From positions 14,685 through 51,802 of the forward strand of contig DYMG01000008.1 in the NCBI GenBank assembly GCA_020721655.1: a stretch of DNA of 37,118 nt, written 5' to 3'. The stretch comes from Paludibacter propionicigenes (GTDB lineage: Bacteria > Bacteroidota > Bacteroidia > Bacteroidales > JAFGXI01). The notes beneath the pieces were generated by a model, which was not told the origin of the DNA, made no database searches, and saw only the letters and a program-made list of their open reading frames with translations. Made by a program: the position numbers and the translations under genes. Every line of letters begins with the position of its first letter. Positions within the stretch are counted from its first letter, which is position 1. Shown piece after piece: positions 1 through 9,905 of this stretch.

Positions 1-1265
1 GTTTCTTTTTCTTGTTTTTCTTCTTTAATTGTTTCTTTTTCTTCAATTATTTCTTCTTTATCTTTTATTTCGGTTGCTTGTTGCGATATTTTTCCTCTAC
101 GTTCATCGTCATCAATAATATCGAAACCTTTCATAAGTAGTCCAATAGATGTTGCGTATTTTGTTTTATTTAGCTGTTCGTCGAGTTCTGTAATTAGAAG
201 TTTATTTGGAAATCCTATTCTAATATCTAAACCAGTTTTAAAAGCCATAAATTGTGTTATGTTTTTTAATAAAGCACCACCACCTGTGAGTACAATTCCG
301 GCTCCAAGTTTTTCTATTTCAATTTGTTTTGTTATTTCGTAAAAAATTTGGTCAACAATTTCGTCCATACGGCAATTTATAACATAAGCTAAGTTTTTTA
401 CCGATATTTCTTTTGCAGCTCGTCCGTTAATTCCCTCAATACTAACATATTCGTTGTCTTTAATTATATCGCTTAAAGCTGAACCTTTAAGCGTTTTTAA
501 TTTTTCGGCACTTTTTTCAATTATGTTGTAAGCTTCTTTAATGTCGCGAGTAATTACATCGCCACCAAAAGGTATTACGGCAGTGTGTACAACGCTTTTA
601 TCGTGAAAAACGGCTATATCTGTAGTACCTCCACCAATATCTACGAGAGCTACTCCAACCTCTTTTTCTTCGTCGGAAAGAACAGCGTGTGCAGATGCCA
701 GAGGTTCTAAAATTAGTTCTTTAGTTGTGATATTAACTCGTTCTATACATTTTTTTATGTTGTTTGCCGAGGTTACTTGTCCTATTACAATATGGAAGTT
801 TCCGACAAGCATTTTTCCGTACATACCAAGTGGCTCTACTCCAATTTCGTCGTCAACAATAAAACTTTTAGGTACCACGTGAATTATTTCTTCGCCCGGC
901 TCGACAGGTAAACTGAACATAACTTTTGTTAAATCGTCTAAATCGTTTTGAGTTATTTCTGTCTCAAAATTTGAGCGAGGCATTTTATGACTTCCTTCGG
1001 TGCTTCTAATATGTTGACCGGCAATTCCAACAAAAGCTTCTTTAATTTTAATTTTGGCTTGTGTTTCGGCTTTTTCTACAGCTTCGGTAATAGATTGTAC
1101 TGTTTTAGAAATATTTTGTACAACGCCACGTTTAACACCAAAAGAAGGAGATTCTCCCATTCCCAAGATGTTTAATTTTCCGCCATTAATTTTTTCTCCT
1201 ATTATTGCAACAATTTTTGTTGTTCCAATATCGATAGCTGCGAGTACTTTCCTTTTGTCTTCCAT
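1..1265 (-). CDS. ftsA: Cell division protein FtsA, C-terminus cut by window edge
   Basis: FtsA is the actin-like ATPase that ties FtsZ filaments to the inner membrane and recruits the divisome. The start ATG is at 1265. The first residues read MEDKRKVLAAIDIGTTKIVA, which carries the actin-fold phosphate-1 motif DIGTTK. A second phosphate motif, DIGGGTTD, and an adenosine-type motif, VLTGGGALLKN, follow in order. About 421 residues are visible with no stop, so the protein continues to the left of base 1. The last 30 or so visible residues are a Glu/Lys-rich linker, which would be followed by the membrane-binding helix. ftsA is the last visible gene of the dcw operon, 12 bases after ftsQ. ftsZ would be expected next, outside the window. 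Confidence 0.96.
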   Translation of the reverse strand, partial: MEDKRKVLAAIDIGTTKIVAIIGEKINGGKLNILGMGESPSFGVKRGVVQNISKTVQSITEAVEKAETQAKIKIKEAFVGIAGQHIRSTEGSHKMPRSNFETEITQNDLDDLTKVMFSLPVEPGEEIIHVVPKSFIVDDEIGVEPLGMYGKMLVGNFHIVIGQVTSANNIKKCIERVNITTKELILEPLASAHAVLSDEEKEVGVALVDIGGGTTDIAVFHDKSVVHTAVIPFGGDVITRDIKEAYNIIEKSAEKLKTLKGSALSDIIKDNEYVSIEGINGRAAKEISVKNLAYVINCRMDEIVDQIFYEITKQIEIEKLGAGIVLTGGGALLKNITQFMAFKTGLDIRIGFPNKLLITELDEQLNKTKYATSIGLLMKGFDIIDDDERRGKISQQATEIKDKEEIIEEKETIKEEKQEKE

Positions 1266-1277
1266 ATATTTATGATA

Positions 1278-2078
1278 TTATAATTCTTTTTTTGTGCAAA
1301 CTATTTGGTTTTCGTATTTTAAGTTTATTTGTTCGTAAGTGCTCCACCCTTTTTTTGATAGTCCTTGTTGGTAAAAAGCTTTTAAGTTTTTGAGTTTAGT
1401 TTTATAATTTTCGATGCCTCCAAAATATATTTTTTGCAAACCTACTAATGGAACTAACTCATATTCGTTGTCGTTGTTTATGTAAATTTGCTGAAATTGA
1501 TCGTCCCAAAATGGGTCGTTGTTTATGTATGTTGCCAATTCGTAAACTTCGCGGAGAGTATTGCCTCTTATATTTTCGATGGTGTCTTTTAAGTTTATTG
1601 TTCGTCGAGACTCAAAAGGTTCGTTAATATTGCCGTTTATAACAATTACGCGTGCTGTATAAATGTTTGAAAGCTGCATCATAATACCTTCTTTATCAAT
1701 ATAATAGCTCTCTCCAGAATAATTTATTATCCTCAATAATGGTTTTCGCTGAGTTATTTCAATATTTATGCTACCTTTTAAATTGTAGTATATATTTGTT
1801 GTTTTTACAGGAGGATAGTTGTTTATTATCTTTTTAATTTTTAACGAATTTATTTTCAGCATATTATACCCTATAATTGATATATTACTATCTGTAATTA
1901 AATTTTTTATTTCATTTTTGTTGATAAATAAATATTCCGTAGAGTCTATAACTTTTATATTTATTTTTGTGCATACTTGTTTGTTTTTTTCAATGCTAAC
2001 GAACGACATAGAAAAAATTAAGAAGCCAAGTAATAAAACCCAACCAGTAAATGATAATATTTTTGAGTTAATTTTCAT
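1278..2078 (-). CDS. ftsQ: Cell division protein FtsQ
   Basis: FtsQ is a single-pass inner-membrane divisome protein that links the cytoplasmic ring to the periplasmic septal synthase complex with FtsL/FtsB. The 266-residue product has a short basic N-terminus, one membrane segment at about residues 9-28, and a POTRA-like region and FtsQ/DivIB domain on the periplasmic side. The sequence is poorly conserved, as is usual for FtsQ. The identification rests on size, topology and position between murC and ftsA. Its ATG follows the murC stop codon with no intervening base, so the two genes are probably translationally coupled. Confidence 0.88.
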   Translation of the reverse strand: MKINSKILSFTGWVLLLGFLIFSMSFVSIEKNKQVCTKINIKVIDSTEYLFINKNEIKNLITDSNISIIGYNMLKINSLKIKKIINNYPPVKTTNIYYNLKGSINIEITQRKPLLRIINYSGESYYIDKEGIMMQLSNIYTARVIVINGNINEPFESRRTINLKDTIENIRGNTLREVYELATYINNDPFWDDQFQQIYINNDNEYELVPLVGLQKIYFGGIENYKTKLKNLKAFYQQGLSKKGWSTYEQINLKYENQIVCTKKEL

Positions 2079-3446
2079 TTAAGCTTCTAAAATATGTTTA
2101 ATTTTTGGCACTTCCGCATCAATATCGCCGGCACCAAGTGTTAGTAAAATATCTATTTTTTTCAATTTTATTATTTCTAATAATTCGGTTTTTGTGCACA
2201 AAGTTTTTTCTGTTATAGTTACATTTTTAAAAATAATTTCGGAAGTAACGCCATCAATAGGTAATTCTCGTGCTGGGTAAATATCGAGTAAAATAAGCTC
2301 GTCGAGCATACTAAGCGATTTTGCAAATTCTTCTGCAAAATCGCGAGTTCTGGAGAATAAGTGTGGTTGAAAAATGCCCGTAATTTTTCTGTTTTTATAC
2401 AAATTTTTTATTGATAAAATAGTTGCTTTTAATTCTTCGGGGTGATGTGCATAATCATCAATAAAAACTAATTTTTCGGTATTTATAATGTAATCGAAAC
2501 GACGTTTAACACCTTTAAAATTTTTTAAATTTTGTTTTATAAGCGTTTCGCTGAGTTGGTAAATTTGAGCAACAGCAATAGCTGCAATGGCATTTTCTAC
2601 ATTTACCAAACCGGGAACACCTAACTCAATATTATTAATTTTGCCTTTTGGAGTATTTAACTCAAAGGTATAAATATTATTTTCTACACGTATGTTTTCT
2701 GGGTAGTAATCGGCTTTTTCGGTTAAAGAATAAGTGTATATGTTAATTTTTTGAGGAATTTTAATATTTAAACCATACTTAATAACTAAATTTCCTCCAA
2801 CCTCAATTTGTGTAATAAATTTCTCAAAACTAAGTTTTAGTTCCTCTGTTTTTCCGTAAATATCGAGATGGTCTGCATCTATCGATGTAACTACCGCTGT
2901 TTGTGGAAAAAGCTTAAGAAAAGAGCGGTCAAATTCGTCGGCTTCGGCAATTACATATTCGTTGTTTGGGTTTAAAATTAAATTTGAATTAAAATTTTTA
3001 GAAATTCCACCAATAAATGACGAGTATTTTATATCGGAATTTAAAAACAAATATGAAATTAGTGTAGTAATTGATGTTTTTCCGTGTGTGCCAGAAATAG
3101 CAATTCCTTTTTTACTGTTGAGTAAAAATCCAAGAATTTCGGCTCGTTTTGTTACATTAAACTTATTGTTAATGAAATAGTTTAAAATTAAATTTTGTTT
3201 TGGAATTGCCGGAGTATAAACAACTAAAGTGTTGTTTGGATTTAAATAATTTTGTTCAATTAGAGAAATATTATCGTTAAAAATTACATTTATTTTTTCA
3301 GTAATAAGTTCGTTTGTTAGTGCAGTTTCGGTTTTGTCGTATCCCATAACCGATTTATTTGAATCTTTAAAATAGCGTGCTAAAGCACTCATTCCAATGC
3401 CACCAATTCCTACAAAAAACACGTTATTTATTTTCTCTAAAGTCAT
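2079..3446 (-). CDS. murC: UDP-N-acetylmuramate--L-alanine ligase MurC
   Basis: MurC adds L-alanine to UDP-MurNAc, the first peptide step of peptidoglycan precursor synthesis, using ATP in the cytoplasm. The 455-residue protein has the expected Mur-ligase layout. An N-terminal Rossmann motif, FVGIGGIGMSALA, is followed by the ATP-binding loop SGTHGKTSITTL, the central-domain EADEFDRSF segment and the C-terminal domain with DDYAHHPEE. The length is normal for the family. The gene sits 9 bases after murG and directly abuts ftsQ. No ddl gene lies between murC and ftsQ, unlike in many Proteobacteria but normal for Bacteroidota. Confidence 0.97.
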   Translation of the reverse strand: MTLEKINNVFFVGIGGIGMSALARYFKDSNKSVMGYDKTETALTNELITEKINVIFNDNISLIEQNYLNPNNTLVVYTPAIPKQNLILNYFINNKFNVTKRAEILGFLLNSKKGIAISGTHGKTSITTLISYLFLNSDIKYSSFIGGISKNFNSNLILNPNNEYVIAEADEFDRSFLKLFPQTAVVTSIDADHLDIYGKTEELKLSFEKFITQIEVGGNLVIKYGLNIKIPQKINIYTYSLTEKADYYPENIRVENNIYTFELNTPKGKINNIELGVPGLVNVENAIAAIAVAQIYQLSETLIKQNLKNFKGVKRRFDYIINTEKLVFIDDYAHHPEELKATILSIKNLYKNRKITGIFQPHLFSRTRDFAEEFAKSLSMLDELILLDIYPARELPIDGVTSEIIFKNVTITEKTLCTKTELLEIIKLKKIDILLTLGAGDIDAEVPKIKHILEA

Positions 3447-3455
3447 TTTTATTAA

Positions 3456-4574
3456 TTATTTTACCGATTTTTCAAATACTTTATATACCTCATCAACAAT
3501 AAGTTGTGCCGAATTTGGGATTCCTAATAGTCCAATATTTTCGGAATAAACTTTCATTCTATAGTCGTCTCTAATTAATTTTACAGCTTCTTTAACTAAA
3601 TCGCGGTTGGCAAGCGAGTCTTCAATCATCATTGCGGCATCTTTGTTTATTAGAGCCATAGCGTTTTTTGTTTGATGGTCTTCGGCAACATTTGGCGAAG
3701 GAACAAAAATTGTAGGTTTTTTAACCAAACAAAGTTCAGAAACAGTGCTAGCTCCAGCTCGTGAAATTACCACATCGGCAATTGCGTAAGCGTAGTCCAT
3801 ACGCGAAATAAAATCGTAAATTACAATCCCTTTGTCTAAATATTCTTTTGCACTTTCTAAGGATTCTTTATAGTACAGTTTGCCTGTTTGCCAAATTACT
3901 TGTATATTGTTGTCAACAAATGTTTTAATGTCTTTTTTTAAGCAGTTATTTATTGTACGTGCACCTAAACTGCCACCTATTATTAAAACTGTTTTGGTAT
4001 TTCCTAATAAATTAAAGTGTTTTAAGGCTTCTACTTTTTTATCTAAGTTTTTAATTAAATCTATTCTAACCGGATTTCCTGTTTTAACAATTTTTTCTAT
4101 AGGAAAGAATTGTTCCATATTATCGTAAGCAACACAAATTTTATTTACTTTGTTTCCCAATATTTTATTGGTAACACCGGCATACGAATTTTGTTCTTGA
4201 ATTATTGATGGGATTTTAAATTTAGTAGCAGTTTTAAGAAGAGGACCGCTTGCAAATCCGCCAACGCCAATAGCAATATCTGGTTTGAAATCTTTAATTA
4301 TTTTTTTTGCTTTTCTCATTGATTGGTATAATTTCCAAAAAAATGAAATATTTTCTAAAGATAATTCTCTTTTAAAACCACGAACAGGGAGTCCAATAAT
4401 TTTATAACCAGCATTAGGAACTTTTTCCATTTCCATTTTGCCTTCTGCCCCAACAAACAGAATTTCAATGTTTTTATCTTTTTCGTGGATTGCATTTGCA
4501 ATTGAAATAGCCGGAAAAATGTGTCCACCTGTTCCACCTCCACTAATTATTACTTTATTTATTTTTTTATCCAT
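3456..4574 (-). CDS. murG: MurG, lipid II-forming GlcNAc transferase
   Basis: MurG transfers GlcNAc from UDP-GlcNAc to lipid I on the cytoplasmic face of the membrane, making lipid II. The 372-residue GT28 protein shows the glycine-rich N-terminal loop ISGGGTGGHIFPA, the second G-loop IGGSLGAR, and the donor-binding region ISRAGASTVSELC followed by PSPNVAEDHQTKNA. All are hallmark MurG motifs and the length is normal. The gene is 11 bases downstream of ftsW and 9 bases upstream of murC within the dcw operon. Confidence 0.97.
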   Translation of the reverse strand: MDKKINKVIISGGGTGGHIFPAISIANAIHEKDKNIEILFVGAEGKMEMEKVPNAGYKIIGLPVRGFKRELSLENISFFWKLYQSMRKAKKIIKDFKPDIAIGVGGFASGPLLKTATKFKIPSIIQEQNSYAGVTNKILGNKVNKICVAYDNMEQFFPIEKIVKTGNPVRIDLIKNLDKKVEALKHFNLLGNTKTVLIIGGSLGARTINNCLKKDIKTFVDNNIQVIWQTGKLYYKESLESAKEYLDKGIVIYDFISRMDYAYAIADVVISRAGASTVSELCLVKKPTIFVPSPNVAEDHQTKNAMALINKDAAMMIEDSLANRDLVKEAVKLIRDDYRMKVYSENIGLLGIPNSAQLIVDEVYKVFEKSVK

Positions 4575-4585
4575 TGTGTTATTTT

Positions 4586-5812
4586 TTATGCTGGTTGTGG
4601 TTCGTAATTCTCAATTATTTCTGTTTTTTCTTCTGTTTCTTGTTTATTTATAGGTTTTGCTTGTTTTTCTATATCGGTATCTCTACTAACGCTTAAAATT
4701 ATTCCAAAAGCAGCAGTAGCAAAAAATATTGATGAGCCACCCATACTTAATAAAGGCAGTGTTTGTCCGGTAACCGGAAATAAATTAACAGCCACAGCCA
4801 TATTTATAAGAGCTTGAAAAACAAGCCAAAAAGCTAGCCCAATAGCTGTAAATGCAGCAAATCGGTGTTTTGATTTTTTTACAATTAAAGTTGATCTTTG
4901 CAAAAGCCAGAGATATAAAAACAGTACTATTAAACCGCCAACTAAGCCATATTCTTCAATAATTATTGCAAAAATAAAGTCGGAATATGGGTGCGGTAAA
5001 AAATTTCGTTGAGTACTTTTGCCCGGACCTTTTCCAGTAATTCCACCGGTTACAATTGCTATTTTTGCTTGGTCAGATTGAAAGTTGCCATCATCTGAAG
5101 CTTCTATGCTTTCTTCATTTCCGGTAAATCGTTCTACACGAGCAACCCAAGTACCAACCCTACCAATTTCTTTAAGTTTAGGGAACGCCAAAATAAGCAA
5201 AATTGTTAATGATAATGTTACAATTAAGCTGCCAACAAGTAAAAATAAATATTTTGAACTAACTCTGCCTATAAAAAGCATAACCAACGAAATTGCGAAA
5301 AGCATTGCCGAGGTTGAAAAGTTAGCCGGAAAAATTAACAAACAAATAACTATAATCCAAATAATTACAGGTCTAAAACCTGTTTTAAAATCTTTAATAT
5401 TGTCTTGGTTTAATGCCAAAAACCGAGCAATATACATTATTAATGCAAATTTTGCCAAATCGGAAGTTTGAAAAGATATTCCACCCGGAAGCATAATCCA
5501 ACGAGTTGCAGAGTTTAGGTTTATTCCCGAAACAAGTGTGTATAATAAAAGTGGGACCGATAAATAAAGTAAATATACCGAAACTTTTGAGTAAAAAGTG
5601 TAATGAATACGATGCGTTCCGTACATTATAGCAAAACCAATTGCAAGTAAAAATAAATGGCGGAAAATATAATGCGTTGTGTCCCCACCTTGATACTTAT
5701 ATGCTAAAGTTCCGGTAGAGCTATAAACAGCTAAAATAGAGATTAAAGATAATGCCACAACAATTATCCAAATCCACACATCGCCTTTAATATTTTTTAC
5801 TAAATAGTTCAC
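4586..5812 (-). CDS. ftsW: SEDS peptidoglycan glycosyltransferase FtsW
   Basis: FtsW is the SEDS-family polymerase that builds septal glycan strands from lipid II together with the transpeptidase FtsI. The 408-residue protein is a multi-pass membrane protein, with roughly ten hydrophobic segments. It has the family C-terminal region GLVGGLIVLFLYLWLL and PVTGQTLPLLSMGGSS, and the periplasmic-loop segment ITGKGPGKSTQRNFLPHPYS that contains the SEDS HPYSD-like motif. The last ~30 residues are a charged cytoplasmic tail rich in Lys and Glu. It lies between murD and murG, with 10- and 11-base gaps. Confidence 0.96.
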   Translation of the reverse strand: MNYLVKNIKGDVWIWIIVVALSLISILAVYSSTGTLAYKYQGGDTTHYIFRHLFLLAIGFAIMYGTHRIHYTFYSKVSVYLLYLSVPLLLYTLVSGINLNSATRWIMLPGGISFQTSDLAKFALIMYIARFLALNQDNIKDFKTGFRPVIIWIIVICLLIFPANFSTSAMLFAISLVMLFIGRVSSKYLFLLVGSLIVTLSLTILLILAFPKLKEIGRVGTWVARVERFTGNEESIEASDDGNFQSDQAKIAIVTGGITGKGPGKSTQRNFLPHPYSDFIFAIIIEEYGLVGGLIVLFLYLWLLQRSTLIVKKSKHRFAAFTAIGLAFWLVFQALINMAVAVNLFPVTGQTLPLLSMGGSSIFFATAAFGIILSVSRDTDIEKQAKPINKQETEEKTEIIENYEPQPA

Positions 5813-5822
5813 TTATTGTTTA

Positions 5823-7181
5823 TTATAAACGTCTTACAGCCATTTTAAATTTTCTACCTCGCTCTTCGTAATTGTCGAACAAATCGAAACTTGCACAAGC
5901 TGGCGACAGCAAAATATTATCGCCTTTGCTACCCAAATAATAGGCAGTTTTTACAGCTTCGTCAATATTTTTTGTATCAACAATATCTTTCACAATTCCT
6001 TCAAAAGCTTTATGAATTTTAGCAACATCTTCACCTAAGCAAACAATAGCCTTCACTTTAAGTTTTACTAGATTAACTAATTCTGAATAGTCGTTACCTT
6101 TATCAACCCCTCCAACAATCCAAATAATATTTTTTGGAACAGTTTCGAGAGCAAACCAAGTAGAATTTACATTTGTAGCTTTGCTATCGTTAATAAATTG
6201 CATTCCATGAACTTTTAAAACAGGTTCTAAACGGTGTTCAACACCTTTAAAATCTTTTAAACTTTCCCTAATGCTTTCTTTTCTGAGCTCTAAGATGCTT
6301 CCGGCAATAGATGCAGCCATTGAGTTGTAGGTGTTGTGAGTACCTTGTAAAGATAAATCGAAGATTGACATTGTTATATAGTTATTTGAATTTATATTAA
6401 TTTTAATTTCATTATTTTGAGCATAAGCTCCATTTTCAATTATATATTTAACCGAAAAAGGCATTATTTGCGCCTGAATATTGTGTTTTGTTATTTCGTT
6501 TCTAATAACCAAATCGTCAGCCATATATATAAAATAATCGTCTTTGGTTTGATTTTGTAGAATTCTAAATTTCGATTTCACATAATTTTCAAATTTATAG
6601 TCGTATCTATCTAAATGGTCGGGAGTTATGTTCATTAGAATGGCAATATCTGCTTTAAATTCGTACATATTATCGAGTTGAAAGCTACTAAGTTCTAAAA
6701 CATAATAGTCGAAATTATTTTCGGCAACTTGTAGTGCAAAACTTTTACCTACGTTTCCGCCTAAACCAACATTTAAGCCTGCTTTTTTAAGTATATGATA
6801 TGTAAGTAAAGTAGTTGTAGTTTTGCCATTGCTACCGGTGATACATATTTTTTTAGCATTTGTATAGCGTCCGGCAAATTCAATTTCCGATATTATTTTA
6901 ATGCCTTTTTCTATAATTTTTTTAATTATTGGTGTTTTGTCTGCAATTCCGGGACTTTTTATTATTTCACTTGCAGAAAGTATTATTTCTTCTGTATGTT
7001 TCTTTTCTTCCCAATTTATATTGTGCTTATTTAATAACTCTTTGTAATTGGTTTTAATTTCGCCAAAATCTGAAACAAACACATCAAAGCCTTTTAGTTT
7101 TGCTAAAACAGCAGAGCCAGCACCACTTTCGCCGGCACCAAGAATTACAATAAGTTTTTTATTTATTTTTGTGTTTTCCAA
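5823..7181 (-). CDS. murD: UDP-N-acetylmuramoylalanine--D-glutamate ligase MurD
   Basis: MurD adds D-glutamate to UDP-MurNAc-L-Ala. The 452-residue protein has an N-terminal nucleotide fold with VILGAGESGAGSA, the Mur-ligase P-loop ITGSNGKTTTTLLT near residue 115, the NITPDHLDRY segment of the central domain, and a C-terminal domain with NDSKATNVNS and SPACASFDLFDNYEERG. These last motifs are typical of MurD rather than MurC or MurE. The gene is 3 bases after mraY and 10 bases before ftsW. Confidence 0.97.
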   Translation of the reverse strand: MENTKINKKLIVILGAGESGAGSAVLAKLKGFDVFVSDFGEIKTNYKELLNKHNINWEEKKHTEEIILSASEIIKSPGIADKTPIIKKIIEKGIKIISEIEFAGRYTNAKKICITGSNGKTTTTLLTYHILKKAGLNVGLGGNVGKSFALQVAENNFDYYVLELSSFQLDNMYEFKADIAILMNITPDHLDRYDYKFENYVKSKFRILQNQTKDDYFIYMADDLVIRNEITKHNIQAQIMPFSVKYIIENGAYAQNNEIKININSNNYITMSIFDLSLQGTHNTYNSMAASIAGSILELRKESIRESLKDFKGVEHRLEPVLKVHGMQFINDSKATNVNSTWFALETVPKNIIWIVGGVDKGNDYSELVNLVKLKVKAIVCLGEDVAKIHKAFEGIVKDIVDTKNIDEAVKTAYYLGSKGDNILLSPACASFDLFDNYEERGRKFKMAVRRL

Positions 7182-7184
7182 TTT

Positions 7185-8432
7185 TTAACGAAGTTTAAGT
7201 GTTACAAGCGAAACTACGGCTAATAAAATTCCAATAATCCAAAAGCGAATCACAATTTTTGGTTCTACATAACCTTTTTTCTGATAATGATGATGGAGAG
7301 GCGACATTAAAAATATTCTGCGACCTTCTCCAAATTTTCTTTTTGTGTATTTAAACCAACTTACTTGCATTATTACCGATAAATTTTCCATTAAGAAAAT
7401 ACCAGCCAAAATTGGAATAAGAAGTTCTTTTCTAATAGCAATTGCAAAAACGGCAATAATTCCACCAATTGTTAAACTACCAGTATCGCCCATAAATACT
7501 TGAGCAGGAAACGAGTTATACCATAGAAACCCTACTGTAGCTCCAATAAAAGCACCTGAAAATACTACAAGTTCTCCCGAATTTGGAATGTACATTATAT
7601 TTAGGTATTCTGCCAAAATTACGTTACCAGACACATAAGCAAAAATTGCAAGTGTAACCCCAATAATTGCAGAAGTTCCTGTTGCTAAACCATCGAGCCC
7701 ATCGGTCATATTTGCCCCATTTGAAACCGCAATTACTATAAATATTACAATTATTATAAAAAGAGGCCACATTAATTTATTGGCATTTTCGCCCATAAAA
7801 GAAACTAACCACTTGTAGTCGAATTCGTTATTTTTCACAAAAGGTATAGTTGTTTTTGTAGATTTTACGTCTTTGGTTACATCAACCAAAACATCGCAAT
7901 TGTTTTTGTTTTTTACCCATTCTTGCTGTACAGCACCTTGTGTTGTATAAACTTTTTCTCGAATTACAACATCTTGACTAAAGAAAAAAGTTGCTCCTAT
8001 TATAATGCCTAAACCTATTTGTCCAACTATTTTAAAACGTCCTTTTAAACCTTCTTTGTCTTTTTTAAATACTTTAATATAATCGTCTAAAAAGCCTATT
8101 AAACCAAGCCAAATGGTTGTAATTATCATTAAAATAATATAAATATTTTTAAGGTCGGCAAAAAGCAGAATAGGAATTAAGATTGATGCTATTATAATAA
8201 TTCCACCCATTGTTGGAGTTCCTTTTTTTTGCATTTGTCCTTCTAAACCTAAGTTTCTTATAGATTCTCCAATTTGCTTTTTTTGCAAAAAATAAATCAT
8301 TTTTTTCCCAAATACGGTAGAAATTAATAAAGAAGTAATTACCACCATAGCTGCCCTAAAAGTAATGTAGTGGAATACACCAGCTCCGGGAACTCCTAAC
8401 TCATCAAGCCAATTAAATAAATAATATAACAT
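7185..8432 (-). CDS. mraY: MraY, phospho-MurNAc-pentapeptide transferase
   Basis: MraY transfers phospho-MurNAc-pentapeptide to undecaprenyl phosphate, making lipid I in the inner membrane. The 415-residue multi-pass protein shows the catalytic and Mg-binding signatures [21 protein letters not shown] and [12 protein letters not shown], plus the conserved [12 protein letters not shown] loop. It is longer than the ~360 residues of the E. coli enzyme because of an insert between residues ~160 and ~205, rich in Lys, Val and Asp. Longer MraY proteins of this kind are common in Bacteroidota. Gene order places it between murE and murD. Confidence 0.97.
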   Translation of the reverse strand: MLYYLFNWLDELGVPGAGVFHYITFRAAMVVITSLLISTVFGKKMIYFLQKKQIGESIRNLGLEGQMQKKGTPTMGGIIIIASILIPILLFADLKNIYIILMIITTIWLGLIGFLDDYIKVFKKDKEGLKGRFKIVGQIGLGIIIGATFFFSQDVVIREKVYTTQGAVQQEWVKNKNNCDVLVDVTKDVKSTKTTIPFVKNNEFDYKWLVSFMGENANKLMWPLFIIIVIFIVIAVSNGANMTDGLDGLATGTSAIIGVTLAIFAYVSGNVILAEYLNIMYIPNSGELVVFSGAFIGATVGFLWYNSFPAQVFMGDTGSLTIGGIIAVFAIAIRKELLIPILAGIFLMENLSVIMQVSWFKYTKRKFGEGRRIFLMSPLHHHYQKKGYVEPKIVIRFWIIGILLAVVSLVTLKLR

Positions 8433-8444
8433 ATTTTTAAGTTC

Positions 8445-9905
8445 TTAATTTTCAATATTTAATGTTTCCCGTACAATTTCTTTATCATCGAAATGATGTT
8501 TCACACCTTTTATTTCTTGATATGTTTCGTGTCCTTTGCCTGCAATTAAAACTATATCGCCATTTTGAGCAAACATACAAGCTGCACGAATTGCTTCTTT
8601 TCTGTCGGTTATAGAAATTACTTTGTTTCTCAATTTTGTTGAAATTCCTGCTTCCATTTCTTTAATTATTTCAATAGGGTCTTCGCTTCGTGGGTTGTCG
8701 GAAGTAAGAATAATTTTGTCGCTTTTTTCTGCAGAAATTTGAGCCATTTCTGGTCTTTTTGTTTTGTCTCTATCGCCCCCGGCACCAACAACTGTAATTA
8801 TTTTCGATGTTCCTTTTTTAATTTCTTGAATTGTTTCCAAAACATTTTTTAAAGCATCGGGTGTGTGTGCATAATCTACAATTGCAGTAATTCCATTTGC
8901 CGATGTAAAATATTCAAAACGACCGTTTACTGATGTTAGTTTACTTATTGCGACTAATGTTTGTAGTTTGTCTAATCCTAATTCAATAGCCACGGCATAA
9001 ACCGCAGTTAAGTTGTAAGCATTAAAGTTTCCAATAAATTTAGTCCAAACTTCTTGCTCATTAATTTTAAGCAACATTCCGTTAAAGTGGCTTTCTAAAA
9101 TCTTAGTTTTGTAATCGGCTGGCGTTTTTAAAGCATAACTAAGTTTTTTTGCTTTGCAATTTTGAAGCATTATTTCTCCATTTTTATCGTCGAAGTTAGT
9201 AATCGCAAATGCTTTTTTTTGCAAGTTATCGAAAAATGTTTTTTTAACAGAAATATATTCTTTAAATGTTTTGTGATAGTCGAGATGGTCGTGAGTTATA
9301 TTTGTAAAAACACCTCCAACAAATTCTATTGATGAAATTCTTTGTTGATGTATTGAATGTGAACTTACCTCCATAAAACAATATTCACAGCCTTCATCAA
9401 TCATTTGAGAAAAAAGTTTTTGCAATTGAACTTGGTCGGGGGTAGTGTGTGTTGAGCTTATTTCGGTTTCGTGTATGTAATTTACTACAGTTGAAATTAA
9501 TCCAGTTTTATAGCCAAAACTTTCAAAAATTCTATAAAGTAAAGTTGCTGTTGTAGTTTTTCCGTTTGTTCCGGTTATGCCTACTACTTTTAATTTTTTT
9601 GTTGGATTGTTATAAAAATTTGCAGCAATTTTCCCTAATGCTTCCGACGAGTTTTTTACTAAAATATATGAAATATTTTCATTTATAGTTTCTGGAAATA
9701 CTTCGCAAACAATAGTTTTAGCACCAAGACTTATTGCTTTTTCAATAAATTTATGACCATCAACATTATAACCCTTAATAGCAACAAAAATGCTTTCTGA
9801 ATTAACATTACGGCTATCAAATTGAATGTTTTTAATTTCAATTGTAGTGTTACCAATAATTTGGTTAACAGTTATGTTTTTCAATATTTCGTTTAATGTT
9901 TTCAT
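8445..9905 (-). CDS. murE: UDP-MurNAc-tripeptide ligase MurE, meso-DAP type
   Basis: MurE adds the third amino acid of the stem peptide. The 486-residue protein has the Mur P-loop TGTNGKTTTATLL, the TTPDQVQLQ and HDHLDYHKTF segments, and the C-terminal specificity motif DNPRSEDP. DNPR is the known signature for meso-diaminopimelate addition, so this organism probably has DAP-type peptidoglycan. The start ATG overlaps the ftsI stop as ATGA, which suggests translational coupling. The gap to mraY is 12 bases. Confidence 0.97.
   Translation of the reverse strand: MKTLNEILKNITVNQIIGNTTIEIKNIQFDSRNVNSESIFVAIKGYNVDGHKFIEKAISLGAKTIVCEVFPETINENISYILVKNSSEALGKIAANFYNNPTKKLKVVGITGTNGKTTTATLLYRIFESFGYKTGLISTVVNYIHETEISSTHTTPDQVQLQKLFSQMIDEGCEYCFMEVSSHSIHQQRISSIEFVGGVFTNITHDHLDYHKTFKEYISVKKTFFDNLQKKAFAITNFDDKNGEIMLQNCKAKKLSYALKTPADYKTKILESHFNGMLLKINEQEVWTKFIGNFNAYNLTAVYAVAIELGLDKLQTLVAISKLTSVNGRFEYFTSANGITAIVDYAHTPDALKNVLETIQEIKKGTSKIITVVGAGGDRDKTKRPEMAQISAEKSDKIILTSDNPRSEDPIEIIKEMEAGISTKLRNKVISITDRKEAIRAACMFAQNGDIVLIAGKGHETYQEIKGVKHHFDDKEIVRETLNIEN

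Noticed and set aside
5085-5471. 128-codon open frame on the plus strand
   Set aside because: It is antisense to ftsW, has low-complexity composition and resembles no protein family.
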